Shown: one piece after another, positions 1-6,311 of the stretch | Position numbering within the stretch: the first letter of the stretch is position 1 | Layout: the number at the start of each line of letters is the position of its first letter | From: Tannerella sp. | GTDB lineage: Bacteria > Bacteroidota > Bacteroidia > Bacteroidales > Tannerellaceae | Reading direction: 5' to 3' | Length of the DNA stretch: 6,311 nucleotides | Assembly (NCBI GenBank): GCA_031288935.1 | Contig: JAITQL010000063.1 | Coordinates: 1 to 6,311, forward strand | Notes under the pieces: generated by a model | Told to the model about the DNA's origin: nothing | The model's input: only the letters and a program-made list of their open reading frames with translations | The model's database searches: none | Translations under genes and position numbers: made by a program

Positions 1-2482
1 GCTGGTTTTCTCCCCCGGAAAGCGTCGACGAGGGCTGTCCCAGTTTGATGTACCCCAATCCGACGTTCTGCAGGGGTTGCAGCTTTCGGGCAATCTTTTT
101 TGTTTGCGTGTTGACATGTTCCCCGAAAAATTCGATGGCCTGGTTAATGGTCATTTCCAGCAGATCGTAGATCGTAACGCCGTGAAATTCCACTTCCAGC
201 AGATTCGTCTGGAAACGCTTTCCGTGACAGGCTTCACATTCCAGCGCAATATCGGCCATAAACTGCATCTCGACCGTGATCCGTCCCTCGCCCTTACACT
301 CTTCGCAACGTCCGCCTTCCTTGTTGAACGAAAAGGAAGCCGCCGAATAGCCCATCTGCCTGGACAGCGGCTGATCGGCAAACAGTTTCCGTATCTCGTC
401 ATACGCCCCGATATAGGTCACCGGATTGGATCGCGAACTTTTGCCGATGGAATTTTGGTCGACGAACTCAATCGACTGGATTTGCCGGAAGTCACCCGTT
501 ATCCCGTGACAGTCTACGGACGGCTGCGCATCGTCCAGCAAACGCTTCACGCCTTCATAGAAGATGTCGCGCACCAGCGAACTCTTGCCCGATCCGCTGA
601 CGCCCGTCACGACCGTCATTACATGCAGCGGAAACTTCACGTCAATCCCTTTCAGGTTATTTTTACGGGCGCCCCTGATTTCGATATACTGGTTCCATTT
701 TCTTGTAAAGTCAGGCGCTTCAATGCGCTCTTTCCCAGTCAGGTATTGTACCGTATAGCTGTCGCTGTCCAGCGGCAACTCGTTCGCCGCTCCCTGAAAA
801 ACAATTTCGCCGCCCAGCCGGCCGGCTTTCGGGCCGATGTCGATGATGTAATCGGCCGTTCGGATGATCTCCTCGTCATGCTCAACCACAATGACCGTGT
901 TACCCAAAGCCTGTAACTGGCGCAGGACGTTTATCAGCAGAGCCGTGTCGCGCGGATGCAAACCGATGCTCGGCTCGTCAAGGATATACAGCGATCCGAC
1001 CAGACTGCTGCCCAGCGAAGTTGCCAGATTGATCCGCTGACTTTCGCCGCCGGAGAGCGTGGACGACAGGCGGTCGAGCGTCAGGTAGCCCAGCCCCACG
1101 TCCAGCAGGAATTGAATACGGTTGCCGATTTCGATCAGCAACCGTTTCGCAATGACTGCGTCCGTTTCATTCAATTGCAGTTTGTCAAAAAGCGCCTTAA
1201 ATTCGCCCACCGGCAGGGTCACCCATTCGGCAATGGACTTGCCTCCGACTTTCACGTACAGCGCGCCGGGCTTCAGCCTGCTGCCCCTGCACGCCGGACA
1301 GGTCGTCTTGCCCCGGTACCGGGCATACAACACGCGGTATTGAACCTTGTAGAGACAGCTCTCGACATGTTTGAAAAAAGCATCAATCCCCTTTACCTGC
1401 TTGTTTCCATGCCACAGCAGTTCTTTTTCCGCGCCGGTCAAGTCATAATAGGCGCGGTGTATCGGGAAATCATACCTGGCCGAGCGGCGGATAAACTCGC
1501 GCAGCCACTCGCCCATCACCTCCCCTTTCCAGCAAAAGACGGCGCCTTCGTAAACCGACAGGCTTTTGTCCGGTATCACCAGATTCTCATCAATGCCCAT
1601 CACTTTTCCGAACCCTTCGCATACGGGACAGGCGCCAAGCGGATTATTGAAGTTGAACATCAGTTCCGACGGTTCTTCAAATCCGATTCCGTCGGCCTCA
1701 AACTTCTTCGAAAATTCGTGCAACACGGTCTTCTCCGGCAGATAGACCCGCAGGCGGCACGTGTCCCGGCCTTCGTAAAAAGCGGTTTCAACCGAATCGG
1801 CCAAGCGGTTTTTCAGCAATTTGTCGTCCGATACTTCCAGCCGGTCGATCAACAGTTCCACCCCCGTTTCCGGCAAGTCGGACTGATCCAGCGCTTCGCT
1901 GATGCGGCTTACCTTGCCGTTGATCTCCAGTCGCGCATACCCTTCTTTCTGCAGGATGGACAGCTGTTCCCTCATGGTGCGGTCTTTGGGAAGAGTCACC
2001 GGCGCATAGACGGCAAAGCGGGTGCCCGCGGGATAGCTTAGCGCCGTTTTCACGACGTCGTTTACCTGATGTTTTTTCACCTCCTGTCCCGAAACGGGCG
2101 AGATGGTTTTCCCTGTCCGGGCGAATAAAAGACGCAGGTAATCGTAAATCTCCGTGGACGTCCCCACCGTTGAGCGCGGATTGCGGGCAGTCACCTTCTG
2201 TTCGATGGCGATGGCGGGTGGAATCCCCTTGATGTAATCACATTCCGGTTTGCTCATCCGTCCGAGAAACTGACGGGCGTAGGCGGAAAGACTTTCCACA
2301 TAGCGGCGTTGCCCTTCGGCATACAGCGTGTCGAACGCCAACGACGACTTTCCGCTTCCCGACAGACCGGTGATTACAACAAGCCGGTTGCGCGGAATAG
2401 CGACGTCAATATTTTTCAGATTGTTGACCCGTGCGCCTTTGACATGAATACAGGCGTCGCCTGCGATCGTCTTTTTTTGCAT
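1..2482 (-). CDS. uvrA: UvrABC excinuclease subunit A, C-terminus cut by window edge
   Basis: UvrA is the cytoplasmic damage-recognition ATPase of nucleotide excision repair; it scans DNA as a dimer and loads UvrB. My minus-strand translation is open for 827 codons with no stop or frameshift. Visible in order: first Walker [10 protein letters not shown] (39-47), a half zinc module CPVC (C285, C288), a CPAC pair (395-398), first ABC signature LSGGESQR (476-483), Walker B LYILDEPS (498-505, catalytic E503), H-loop H535, second Walker [10 protein letters not shown] (627-635), the zinc finger C726/C729/C749/C752 with CX2C-X19-CX2C spacing, and second signature LSGGENQ (821-827). The family is usually about 940 residues, so roughly 115, including the second Walker B, lie beyond the edge. 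The ATG at 2482 puts Walker A at the usual distance and lies 20 nt after the pepD stop; a weak AAGGA stands about 12 nt before it. The first CxxC of zinc module 1 is absent. Confidence 0.97.
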   Translation of the reverse strand, partial: MQKKTIAGDACIHVKGARVNNLKNIDVAIPRNRLVVITGLSGSGKSSLAFDTLYAEGQRRYVESLSAYARQFLGRMSKPECDYIKGIPPAIAIEQKVTARNPRSTVGTSTEIYDYLRLLFARTGKTISPVSGQEVKKHQVNDVVKTALSYPAGTRFAVYAPVTLPKDRTMREQLSILQKEGYARLEINGKVSRISEALDQSDLPETGVELLIDRLEVSDDKLLKNRLADSVETAFYEGRDTCRLRVYLPEKTVLHEFSKKFEADGIGFEEPSELMFNFNNPLGACPVCEGFGKVMGIDENLVIPDKSLSVYEGAVFCWKGEVMGEWLREFIRRSARYDFPIHRAYYDLTGAEKELLWHGNKQVKGIDAFFKHVESCLYKVQYRVLYARYRGKTTCPACRGSRLKPGALYVKVGGKSIAEWVTLPVGEFKALFDKLQLNETDAVIAKRLLIEIGNRIQFLLDVGLGYLTLDRLSSTLSGGESQRINLATSLGSSLVGSLYILDEPSIGLHPRDTALLINVLRQLQALGNTVIVVEHDEEIIRTADYIIDIGPKAGRLGGEIVFQGAANELPLDSDSYTVQYLTGKERIEAPDFTRKWNQYIEIRGARKNNLKGIDVKFPLHVMTVVTGVSGSGKSSLVRDIFYEGVKRLLDDAQPSVDCHGITGDFRQIQSIEFVDQNSIGKSSRSNPVTYIGAYDEIRKLFADQPLSRQMGYSAASFSFNKEGGRCEECKGEGRITVEMQFMADIALECEACHGKRFQTNLLEVEFHGVTIYDLLEMTINQAIEFFGEHVNTQTKKIARKLQPLQNVGLGYIKLGQPSSTLSGGENQ

Positions 2483-2502
2483 CTGAGCGTCGAATCCTTG
2501 AA

Positions 2503-3963
2503 TTATTCTATTGCTTCCAGCGTTGCAAGCAGGAAATCCCATACTCTCCCGACCGAGGCAATCTTTACCGCCTCTGCCGGCGAATGTGGATATACCAGAT
2601 CCGGCCCAAAGGAAATCATCTCCATATCGGGGTAAGTCTCCCGGATAATGCCGCATTCCAGGCCGGCGTGTATCACTTTGACGGCCGGTTCCTTCCCGTA
2701 CAGTTGCCGGTAGACGGACTGCATGGTTTTCAGAACGGAAGAATGGATGTCGGGATCCCAGCCGCTGTACATATTGCCGTATTCTACCTTGGCGCCGGCC
2801 AGCGAGAAGACGCTCTCCAGCGAAGAGCAGAGCGCATCCTTCCGGCTTTCGGACGAACTGCGCGCCAGTATCTTGATCTCAACCTTGCCTTTGCTCGATT
2901 CTACAATGGCCAGATTGGACGACGACTCTACCGTACCGGGAAAATCATGCAGCATGTCGATCACGCCATTCTGGCAGCCTTCCACGGCATTGATCAGATC
3001 ATCCTGTATTTCTACGGGGAGCAGTGACACGGGCTGTTGCGTGATCTCTGCCGAAAAACAAATGCGATGCTGCTCGATACCGGCATATTCCGCACGCCAC
3101 AGCTCCTGACAGTCGGCTACAAATTCCCACAAGGCATCTACACTGTCATTGGGCAGCGTAACGACGGCAGTCGCTTCGCGCGGGACGGCGTTCCGTGCCG
3201 AACCGCCTCTCACAAAGGCCAGCCGCGCTCCGTAATCGCGTACGGCGTCTTTCAGAAACCGGAACAGCAGCTTGTTCGCATTGGCGCGTCCCAGATGAAT
3301 ATCCACGCCCGAATGTCCGCCGCTCAGGCCTGTCAGCGATACTTTCACAGGCACATCGCCTTCAATCAGCGGGACGCCCTTGTTATACTGGAACGTAATA
3401 TTCAGGTCTGTTCCGCCGGCGCACCCGACAAACAGACAGCCTTCCTCCTCCGAATCGCAGTTGAGCAACACACGTCCGCACAGCCAACCGGGTTTCAATC
3501 CGAAGGCGCCGACCATGCCGACTTCCTCATCCACCGTAAACAAAGCCTCTATCGCGCCATGTTTCAGCGCCCCGTCAGCCAGTACGGCCAGCATCAGCGC
3601 TACGCCGATCCCGTTGTCGGCGCCCAGCGTCGTTTCGCGCGCCGTCACCCACTCGCCGTCGACATACGCATCAATCGGGTCTTTCAGGAAATCGTGCGCC
3701 AGCGCCGTATTTTTCTGCGGCACCATGTCCAGATGCGACTGGAGTACGACTGTTCTCCGGTGTTCGAATCCGGGCGAAGCGGGTTTGCAAATCAAGACGT
3801 TTCCGGCCTCGTCCTGCCTTGTCTCCAGACCGTGCAATTTACCGAACGCAAGGATATATTCCGTAATACCATCCATGTGTCCCGTTGGACGGGGAATCTG
3901 CGTCAGGTCGTAAAAATAGCGCCAGACGGCGGCGGGCTTCAATGTTAATATACTGTTCTCCAT
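2503..3963 (-). CDS. pepD: Aminoacyl-histidine dipeptidase (PepD, M20 family)
   Basis: PepD is a cytoplasmic zinc peptidase that hydrolyses Xaa-His dipeptides such as carnosine and other short peptides. The 486-residue length is standard for bacterial PepD. The M20 di-zinc site reads in order: SHLDM with H77 and D79, GADNG with D116, DEEVG with E146 (general base) and E147, NCDSEEEG with D170, and PHSPAEAV with H460 near the C-terminus. These match the ligand order known for PepD: H, D, E, D, H. A GGHSGVDIH stretch fits the dimerisation (lid) domain and HAGLECG around residue 432 is also typical of the subfamily. No signal peptide is evident. The ATG at 3963 lies 19 nt after the stop of the upstream membrane-protein gene, and uvrA begins 20 nt after this stop, so it is probably the middle gene of a three-gene transcript. 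No truncation or missing catalytic residue is seen. M20 members vary in substrate, so the exact peptide preference is inferred. Confidence 0.95.
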   Translation of the reverse strand: MENSILTLKPAAVWRYFYDLTQIPRPTGHMDGITEYILAFGKLHGLETRQDEAGNVLICKPASPGFEHRRTVVLQSHLDMVPQKNTALAHDFLKDPIDAYVDGEWVTARETTLGADNGIGVALMLAVLADGALKHGAIEALFTVDEEVGMVGAFGLKPGWLCGRVLLNCDSEEEGCLFVGCAGGTDLNITFQYNKGVPLIEGDVPVKVSLTGLSGGHSGVDIHLGRANANKLLFRFLKDAVRDYGARLAFVRGGSARNAVPREATAVVTLPNDSVDALWEFVADCQELWRAEYAGIEQHRICFSAEITQQPVSLLPVEIQDDLINAVEGCQNGVIDMLHDFPGTVESSSNLAIVESSKGKVEIKILARSSSESRKDALCSSLESVFSLAGAKVEYGNMYSGWDPDIHSSVLKTMQSVYRQLYGKEPAVKVIHAGLECGIIRETYPDMEMISFGPDLVYPHSPAEAVKIASVGRVWDFLLATLEAIE

Positions 3964-3982
3964 ATTCTTTTAATCTTGTATT

Positions 3983-4960
3983 CTATGATGGGTTATTGAC
4001 TTTTCTGTTTTTAATTGAAAACATGGCAATCCCGAAAAGGCCGCATGCTACAGTCCAGATGGACTGGAAGGCAAACACGACCGTCGCAAAGGCCTTGGCC
4101 TGTATCATGTTTACCCTGAAAGCGCTCAGGCCGAAAACCACAGCCGCTTGCCACGGCCCCAGTCCTCCGTTGGAGGGTATTCCCATGCTGATGCTGCTCA
4201 CGGCAAAGACAAACAGTCCGGCCGAAAAGCCCAGCCCGGCAGTGAAGTCAAAGGCATAAAACGTAATGAAAAAGTACAGGAAATAGGAAATCCAGATGCC
4301 TAACGTATAGGCTGCAAAACGTGTTTTATGCTCCATCCGCCGGATTTGAAGAAGGTCTTTCCAGAGCGAGGCAACAAAATGAATTATTTTCTTCACTATG
4401 AAATTCTCCCTGAAAAGAAACGTCCCCAGAACAACGAGCGCTACCAGCGTTGCAAAAACGATGTAAAACGAGGGTGAAACGAGAAATCCGGGAAGATTAA
4501 ATTCGTACATGTTTTTGTGAAATATTTTAATGTTCAGCGAAATGGCCAGTGCAAAAATCAGCGCCACCATGATCATGTCAAACAGCCGGTCAACGATCAG
4601 CGTACCGATCAGTTTGGTAATCGGTATTTTTTCTTCTTTCGCCACAACGCCGCATCGCCAGATTTCACCGGCGCGCGGCAAAGCAAAATTAACGGCATAA
4701 TTACCCAATACGGCGTATATCAAGTTGGATTTGCGCGGACGGTAGCCCAGCGGACGTACCAGCAAATCCCACCGCAATCCGCGGATTAAATTCCCGGAAA
4801 GACCGAAAATCAATGAAAAAGTCAGCACCAGCCAGTTTGTTTCGAGGATATTCGTCCACAATTCGCTGAAATCGGTTTTCGCATATAGGAAGTATAAGAT
4901 TACTATTCCCAATACCAGGGGAATGAATAGTTTCAATATCTGTGTTAATTTACCGGACAT
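3983..4960 (-). CDS. YbhN/AglD-type multipass membrane protein (LPG synthase TM domain family)
   Basis: Predicted 325-residue inner-membrane protein of the lysylphosphatidylglycerol-synthase transmembrane (UPF0104/YbhN) family. About eight hydrophobic stretches are visible, roughly at residues 8-28, 43-60, 80-95, 117-142, 162-183, 215-238, 246-262 and 288-314. Family-like motifs are NFALPRAGEIWR (91-102), VDRLFD (123-128) and a loop PSNGGLGPWQAAV (262-274). It has only the membrane domain: the soluble aminoacyl-transferase domain of MprF is absent, so it should not be called an LPG synthase. Members are thought to move or help modify lipid-linked substrates, but the substrate here is unknown. 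A longer version starting at a TTG at 5002 is possible on paper. I prefer the ATG at 4960 because the TTG overlaps the -7 promoter box and because the extra residues (QRTKVIKKQEQND) are polar and unlike the family. It is the first gene of the run leading to pepD and uvrA. Confidence 0.88.
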   Translation of the reverse strand: MSGKLTQILKLFIPLVLGIVILYFLYAKTDFSELWTNILETNWLVLTFSLIFGLSGNLIRGLRWDLLVRPLGYRPRKSNLIYAVLGNYAVNFALPRAGEIWRCGVVAKEEKIPITKLIGTLIVDRLFDMIMVALIFALAISLNIKIFHKNMYEFNLPGFLVSPSFYIVFATLVALVVLGTFLFRENFIVKKIIHFVASLWKDLLQIRRMEHKTRFAAYTLGIWISYFLYFFITFYAFDFTAGLGFSAGLFVFAVSSISMGIPSNGGLGPWQAAVVFGLSAFRVNMIQAKAFATVVFAFQSIWTVACGLFGIAMFSIKNRKVNNPS

Positions 4961-4984
4961 ATCGTTCTGTTCCTGTTTTTTTAT

Positions 4985-4992
4985 TACTTTTG
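4985..4992 (+). promoter_or_regulatory. Possible -7 box for rsmA
   Basis: TACTTTTG fits TAnnTTTG and lies 45 nt before the rsmA ATG, giving a start near 4997-5000 and a leader of about 40 nt. No convincing TTTG -33 element is seen at the usual 19-nt spacing (the four bases there are TCGT), so this is weaker than the opposing minus-strand promoter it almost touches. Confidence 0.4.
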
Positions 4993-4999
4993 TTCGCTG

Positions 5000-5030
5000 C
5001 AAAGGTAGTATTTTTCCGGATAAATTGAAA
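5000..5030 (-). promoter_or_regulatory. Bacteroidetes-type promoter for the ybhN-like/pepD/uvrA run
   Basis: On the minus strand, TACCTTTG at 5007-5000 matches the Bacteroidetes -7 consensus TAnnTTTG exactly. After a 19-nt spacer, TTTC at 5030-5027 matches three of four bases of the -33 TTTG element. The start of transcription would fall near 4995-4992, leaving a leader of about 30-35 nt before the ATG at 4960. This excludes the alternative TTG start at 5002 from the transcript. The call rests on consensus matching only. Confidence 0.65.
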
Positions 5031-5037
5031 AAGATTC

Positions 5038-5850
5038 ATGTATCATAGACGTATCCTCCCCAAAAAGTCGTTGGGACAGCACTTCCTGAAAGACGCAGGG
5101 ATTGCGCGGCGCATTGCCGAAACGCTGTCCGGCTATCACGGACTGCCTGTACTTGAAGTAGGCCCTGGCATGGGCGTACTCACCCGCTTTTTACTGGATG
5201 AAGGGCATGACCTCTCCGTCGTGGAAATAGACCGGGAGTCGATAGACTACTTGCACCGCCATTTCCCCGCGCTGGCGGGACGTATCCTGGCCGATGACTT
5301 CCTTGAGATGGATCTGGCGGCCTTGTATCCGGGAAAAACATTTTGTGTGATCGGCAATTATCCGTATCACATTTCCAGCCAGATTTTTTTCAAGGCGCTT
5401 GATTACAGGGAACAGATCGTCTGCTGTTCGGGGATGATTCAAAAGGAGATGGCCGAACGGCTGGCTGCCGGGCCGGGCAGTAAAACCTACGGGGTTATCA
5501 GCGCACTGATACAGCCGTGGTACGATGTGGAATACCTGTTTACCGTCGGTGCGGAGGTGTTCGACCCGCCTCCCAAGGTACAGAGCGCCGTCATACGCAT
5601 GACGCGAAACAGCCGGAAAACACTCGATTGTGACGAACAGCTCTACCGGCAGGTCGTCAAGACATCGTTCAATCAACGCCGCAAGACATTGCGCAATTCC
5701 ATGAAACCGTTGCTGGGAAAGGATTTTCCCGACTATGCGCTCCCGATTTTTGACCTGCGCCCGGAACGGTTATCCGTTGAGCAGTTTATGGAACTCACGC
5801 GGATGACAGACCGTTACCTGCAATCTTCCACCGGAGGGATATTTCCCTAA
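5038..5850 (+). CDS. rsmA: 16S rRNA (adenine1518/1519-N6)-dimethyltransferase RsmA/KsgA
   Basis: RsmA uses S-adenosylmethionine to dimethylate two adjacent adenines in helix 45 near the 3' end of 16S rRNA, a late checkpoint of small-subunit assembly; its loss gives kasugamycin resistance in other bacteria. The 270 residues are the family's usual length. Visible motifs: KKSLGQHFL (9-17), the SAM-binding loop LEVGPGMG (39-46), the acidic VEID (62-65), DDF (86-88), the catalytic NYPY motif IV (107-110), FDPPPKVQSAVI (175-186) and FNQRRKTLRN (211-220) in the C-terminal rRNA-binding domain. The ATG at 5038 places KKSLGQHF at the expected distance from the N-terminus, and no better in-frame start precedes it. 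No Shine-Dalgarno is present; an A-rich stretch (TTGAAAAAGATTC) precedes the start, as is usual in Bacteroidetes. It is divergent from the membrane-protein gene and followed by a gene-free, repeat-bearing stretch. Confidence 0.97.
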   Translation: MYHRRILPKKSLGQHFLKDAGIARRIAETLSGYHGLPVLEVGPGMGVLTRFLLDEGHDLSVVEIDRESIDYLHRHFPALAGRILADDFLEMDLAALYPGKTFCVIGNYPYHISSQIFFKALDYREQIVCCSGMIQKEMAERLAAGPGSKTYGVISALIQPWYDVEYLFTVGAEVFDPPPKVQSAVIRMTRNSRKTLDCDEQLYRQVVKTSFNQRRKTLRNSMKPLLGKDFPDYALPIFDLRPERLSVEQFMELTRMTDRYLQSSTGGIFP

Positions 5851-6166
5851 ATGCTGTTGAAATCCGGTTTCTTCCATGAGTGCAAAAAACAAACAGAATG
5901 GACAGGGGGCGTCATCTCTACGCAGGGCGATGCCCTGCGCTATTGCTCAAAGGCCTTCAGCCTTCAATTGACAACATTGGGCAGAGCCTGCGCGGATGGC
6001 GTTGCCCCTTATCAATTTCAATTGTTTTTGCCCGTTCCGTTCACGCACTAATTATTGCTTTTCCACGATGGTTCCAAAATCCTTCCATACGTTTGCACTT
6101 TGATAAGCCGATATACTCCCTGACGGAACGGTTAAAGTGGCAGAACTCAACGGAACACCGAAAAAA
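5851..6166. other. Gene-free stretch between rsmA and the insertion sequence
   Basis: Two overlapping plus-strand ORFs of 66 and 103 codons cross this stretch in different frames. Neither shows a recognisable domain or start signal, and the longer one runs into the insertion-sequence end, so I treat both as spurious. The content I can support is a cluster of hairpins at 5921-6024 (listed separately), a 9-bp inverted repeat (6032-6040 with 6123-6131) and an isolated TAnnTTTG-like TACGTTTG at 6088-6095 without a clear -33 element. No GC-rich stem followed by a T-run marks the end of the rsmA transcript. Confidence 0.6.
5921..6024. repeat. REP-like palindromic element cluster
   Basis: Three hairpins follow one another. 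The first has a perfect 8-bp stem CGCAGGGC/GCCCTGCG (5921-5928 with 5932-5939) around a GAT loop. The second has a 5-bp stem AAGGC/GCCTT (5950-5954 with 5960-5964). The third has an imperfect stem: 5979-5984 with 6002-6007 (one G-T pair), one mismatch, then 5986-5988 with 5998-6000. The third is framed by two CAATTG copies (5965-5970 and 6019-6024) that can also pair. The reading frame through the first stem gives a QGDALRY-type peptide, which I recall as typical of spurious ORFs made by dispersed intergenic repeats in Bacteroidales. Copy number cannot be seen in this window. A role as transcript end or mRNA stabiliser for rsmA is possible, but no T-run follows. Confidence 0.55.
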
Positions 6167-6190
6167 ACCTCATAACCTGAGTTTTGGATA

Positions 6191-6210
6191 AGAAAAAGAG
6201 AGAAAAAGAG
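6191..6210. repeat. Perfect tandem repeat, 2 x 10 bp
   Basis: AGAAAAAGAG occurs twice head to tail, directly inside the presumed terminal repeat of the insertion sequence. It may be a transposase-binding or spacer sequence, or simple slippage; no function can be read from it. Confidence 0.7.
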
Positions 6211-6225
6211 GCAAGTATCAAATAA

Positions 6226-6249
6226 TTTTCAGATCTTTGTATCTGAAAA
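6226..6249. promoter_or_regulatory. Perfect 9-bp hairpin upstream of the transposase start
   Basis: TTTTCAGAT (6226-6234) and ATCTGAAAA (6241-6249) are exact reverse complements around a 6-nt CTTTGT loop, ending 21 nt before the ATG at 6271. The left arm and loop include GATCTTTG, one base short of a TAnnTTTG box, so the palindrome could overlap the transposase promoter or form in read-through RNA. It is AT-rich and not followed by a T-run, so a terminator is unlikely. Confidence 0.5.
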
Positions 6250-6270
6250 ACAATAAAATAGACGAAAGTT

Positions 6271-6311
6271 ATGAGTTTACTTACCACCGACAAAATTACT
6301 ACGATTTTTTG
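6271..6311 (+). CDS. Transposase N-terminus (probable IS982 family), cut by window edge
   Basis: Only 13 complete codons are present: MSLLTTDKITTIF. The stretch LTTDKITTIF resembles the start of IS982-family transposases in Bacteroidales as I remember them. Those enzymes carry a DDE catalytic domain, none of which lies inside this window. The ATG is preceded by an A-rich leader (AATAAAATAGACGAAAGTT), as expected for a Bacteroidetes start, and sits about 100 nt inside the presumed left end. With so few residues the family call is tentative, and I cannot tell whether the gene is intact. Confidence 0.5.
   Translation, partial: MSLLTTDKITTIF

Larger units (their letters stand above)
6167..6311 (+). 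mobile_element. Left end of a probable IS982-family insertion sequence, cut by window edge
   Basis: The run beginning ACCTCATAACCTGAG at 6167 looks like an insertion-sequence terminal repeat, and a transposase-like start codon follows about 100 nt later. Between them lie a tandem 10-bp repeat (6191-6210) and a perfect hairpin (6226-6249). The IS982 assignment comes from memory of Bacteroidales transposases that begin with a similar LTTDK(I/V)T.IF stretch. The right end, the matching inverted repeat and the target duplication are outside the window, so the boundary at 6167 is approximate. Confidence 0.55.

Noticed and set aside
77..916. 279-codon plus-strand ORF
   Set aside because: It lies opposite uvrA, whose minus-strand frame carries Walker, signature and zinc-finger motifs through the whole stretch; the plus-strand product shows no recognisable domain.
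956..2041. 361-codon plus-strand ORF
   Set aside because: Antisense shadow of the uvrA frame, which is continuous across it and clearly homologous to UvrA.
1..2482. A possible frameshift or pseudogene in uvrA, because no complete ORF ends inside the window
   Set aside because: Hand translation of the whole stretch gives one uninterrupted UvrA-like frame; the stop is simply beyond the left edge.
3037..3948. 303-codon plus-strand ORF opposite pepD
   Set aside because: Shadow of pepD; the minus-strand frame has the full M20 metal-ligand set, while this one has no recognisable features.
5191..5676. 161-codon minus-strand ORF opposite rsmA
   Set aside because: Shadow of rsmA, which has all its methyltransferase motifs in the plus-strand frame.
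5921..5939. Rho-independent terminator for rsmA
   Set aside because: The stem is strong and GC-rich, but it is followed by CTATTGCTC rather than a T-run.
6088..6095. TACGTTTG as a promoter -7 box
   Set aside because: It fits TAnnTTTG but has no -33 partner at a suitable distance and no gene follows closely except the transposase behind the IS end.
5880..6191. 103-codon plus-strand ORF after rsmA
   Set aside because: It runs through the hairpin cluster and into the presumed IS end, and has no domain or start signal; it looks like a typical spurious repeat-derived ORF.

Overview
This 6.3-kb window looks like a chromosomal segment from a member of the Bacteroidales (Bacteroidetes). Three things support this: promoter-like boxes of the Bacteroidetes TAnnTTTG type, the absence of Shine-Dalgarno sequences before most starts, and protein sequences (UvrA, PepD, RsmA) that read like Bacteroidales homologues. 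I cannot name the genus. The coding core is ordinary housekeeping DNA. I found no sign of a defence system, CRISPR array, biosynthetic cluster or other clearly new multi-gene system.

Positions 1-4960 hold three tightly packed genes on the minus strand. In transcription order they are a multipass membrane protein of the YbhN / LPG-synthase transmembrane family (4960-3983), an M20-family aminoacyl-histidine dipeptidase PepD (3963-2503), and the excinuclease subunit UvrA (2482 to beyond the left edge). The gaps are only 19 and 20 nt, so they probably share a transcript. UvrA is open without a stop for 827 codons and is cut by the window edge just after its second ABC signature. The long plus-strand ORFs opposite uvrA and pepD are shadows.

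Positions 4961-5037 are a compact divergent control region. A good Bacteroidetes -7 box (TACCTTTG) faces the membrane-protein gene, and a second -7-like box (TACTTTTG) faces rsmA. Their predicted start points lie only a few bases apart. The plus-strand gene rsmA (5038-5850) encodes the 16S rRNA adenine dimethyltransferase and is complete.

Positions 5851-6166 contain no convincing gene. They hold a cluster of short hairpins that resembles the REP-like intergenic repeats of Bacteroidales. From about 6167 to the right edge lies what I read as the left end of an insertion sequence, probably of the IS982 family. It has a terminal-repeat-like start, a short tandem repeat, a perfect 9-bp hairpin and the first 13 codons of a transposase. 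The accessory DNA therefore sits immediately downstream of rsmA, while the left 5 kb is conserved core genome.
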